A stretch of 5,461 bases of DNA, taken from assembly GCA_947169455.1 (NCBI GenBank), contig CAMVPV010000118.1, positions 1-5,461 of the forward strand. The letters run 5' to 3'. Positions 4,825 through 5,461 of the stretch are shown piece after piece. The notes under the pieces were generated by a model that had not been told where the DNA came from, did not search any database, and was given only the letters and a program-made list of their open reading frames with translations. Position 1 is the stretch's first letter; each line of letters starts with the position of its first letter. Origin of the DNA: an uncultured Clostridia bacterium. GTDB lineage: Bacteria; Bacillota_A; Clostridia; Oscillospirales; Ruminococcaceae. The position numbers and the translations under genes were made by a program.

Positions 4825-5461
4825 ATGATATATGCAAGTATAGGGATCCTCGCACTGCTGGTGCAGCTTATCACCAACTATGACGTGCTTATGAAAAAGA
4901 CCAGCGAGGAGATCGTTCTCAAAAACAGGTCATACCGCCGCTTTCTTTTCGGAACGATATTCTATTATGTGACAGACATTCTCTGGGGGTTTTTTGACGA
5001 CAAGAAGTTTATCACAATGATCTACGCCGATACCGTGCTTTACTTCCTTGCCATGGGCCTGCTGATCATGCTGTGGACATCCTACACCACCGACTACCTC
5101 GACGAAAAGGATCTCTTCGGAACAATGACCAAAAGAGCGGGACAGATCTTTTTTGCGCTGGCTCCGCCGATGCTGATAGTCAATTTCTTTACGCCGGTGC
5201 TGTTCGACATAAACGATTCCGGTGAATACATCCCCGGGACACTGCGCTATCTTATGCTGGCAGTCCAGCTGCTGCTGTTTTCCGGGATCTCGGTACATAC
5301 GATGGTGCTGAGCTTCAAGACCGAGGCAAGCAAGCGGGTGCGCTACCGCGCCATAAGCGTTTTCGGACTGGTCATGCTGCTGCTGGTGTTCATTCAGGTA
5401 ATCAATCCGCTGCTGCCGGTGTATTCCAAGGCCCTGAAGAAGATCAACACCAATGTGGACG
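4825..5461 (+). CDS. Multi-helix membrane sensor-like protein, C-terminus missing
   Basis: The first 212 residues of a protein that continues past the right edge; no in-frame stop occurs. The ATG at 4825 follows GGAGG (4814-4818) by six bases and opens the hydrophobic MIYASIGILALLVQLI; an ATG at 4821 is out of frame. Six hydrophobic segments are visible (about 3-17, 40-58, 63-85, 113-131, 145-167, 181-202), with FYYVTDILWGFF in the second and NFFTPVLFDINDSGEYI after the fourth. This pattern is familiar from the membrane sensor region of Ruminococcus/Lachnospiraceae signalling proteins that end in GGDEF, histidine kinase or phosphatase domains. It also parallels the upstream kinase, which has FLYDLFDIVDILF and LTPFTGALYRINDENRYI at matching places. 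After the sixth helix it becomes charged (SKALKKINTNVD), unlike the kinase, where a seventh helix follows. The output domain, if any, lies outside the window. Probably co-transcribed with the pseudo-receiver. Confidence 0.82.
   Translation, partial: MIYASIGILALLVQLITNYDVLMKKTSEEIVLKNRSYRRFLFGTIFYYVTDILWGFFDDKKFITMIYADTVLYFLAMGLLIMLWTSYTTDYLDEKDLFGTMTKRAGQIFFALAPPMLIVNFFTPVLFDINDSGEYIPGTLRYLMLAVQLLLFSGISVHTMVLSFKTEASKRVRYRAISVFGLVMLLLVFIQVINPLLPVYSKALKKINTNVD

Overview
The window looks like a piece of a Clostridia chromosome, most likely Ruminococcus-like (Oscillospiraceae/Lachnospiraceae relatives). The evidence is AGGAGG-type ribosome sites with ATG/GTG/TTG starts, good sigma-A type promoters, and protein families common in these gut Firmicutes: LytTR regulators, seven-helix membrane sensor kinases, and response regulators with a SARP-like winged-helix output. 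The genus assignment is from family resemblance only.

Left part (1-411, minus strand): a small cysteine-rich protein (eight Cys in 63-66 residues) overlaps by ATGA the start of a probable LytTR-type DNA-binding regulator that runs off the left edge. Both read from a near-perfect promoter (TTGACA-17-TATGAT, 383-411). A 7-bp dyad and a 21-bp-period direct repeat lie just upstream of that promoter. Middle left (412-1911, plus strand): a gene-free stretch carries a 134-bp element bounded by a 12-bp inverted repeat and degenerate heptamer repeats. It is followed by a GC-rich AI-2E (PerM-like) membrane transporter gene (700-1836), more heptamers at its stop codon, and a probable terminator.

Centre (2000-4226, plus strand): a complete two-component operon. 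A TTTACA-17-TATAAT promoter drives a membrane histidine kinase (GTG start, 451 aa). One base after its stop comes a response regulator with a receiver domain and a SARP/OmpR-like winged-helix output (235 aa). A strong intrinsic terminator follows.

Right part (4306-5461, plus strand): a second operon starts at an extended -10 promoter (TGGTATAAT) with no -35 box at the usual distance. In its place is a perfect tandem 11-bp direct repeat (TTGCACACTTC twice). The first gene is a stand-alone receiver domain whose phospho-acceptor Asp is replaced by Asn (N53). The second is a membrane protein that resembles the sensor domain of the upstream kinase and runs off the right edge.

The most interesting reading (inference) is a two-tier signalling locus. 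The kinase and SARP-like regulator would sense a signal through the membrane domain. The phosphorylated regulator could bind the 11-bp direct repeats and switch on a neighbouring operon that encodes a pseudo-receiver and a related membrane sensor.
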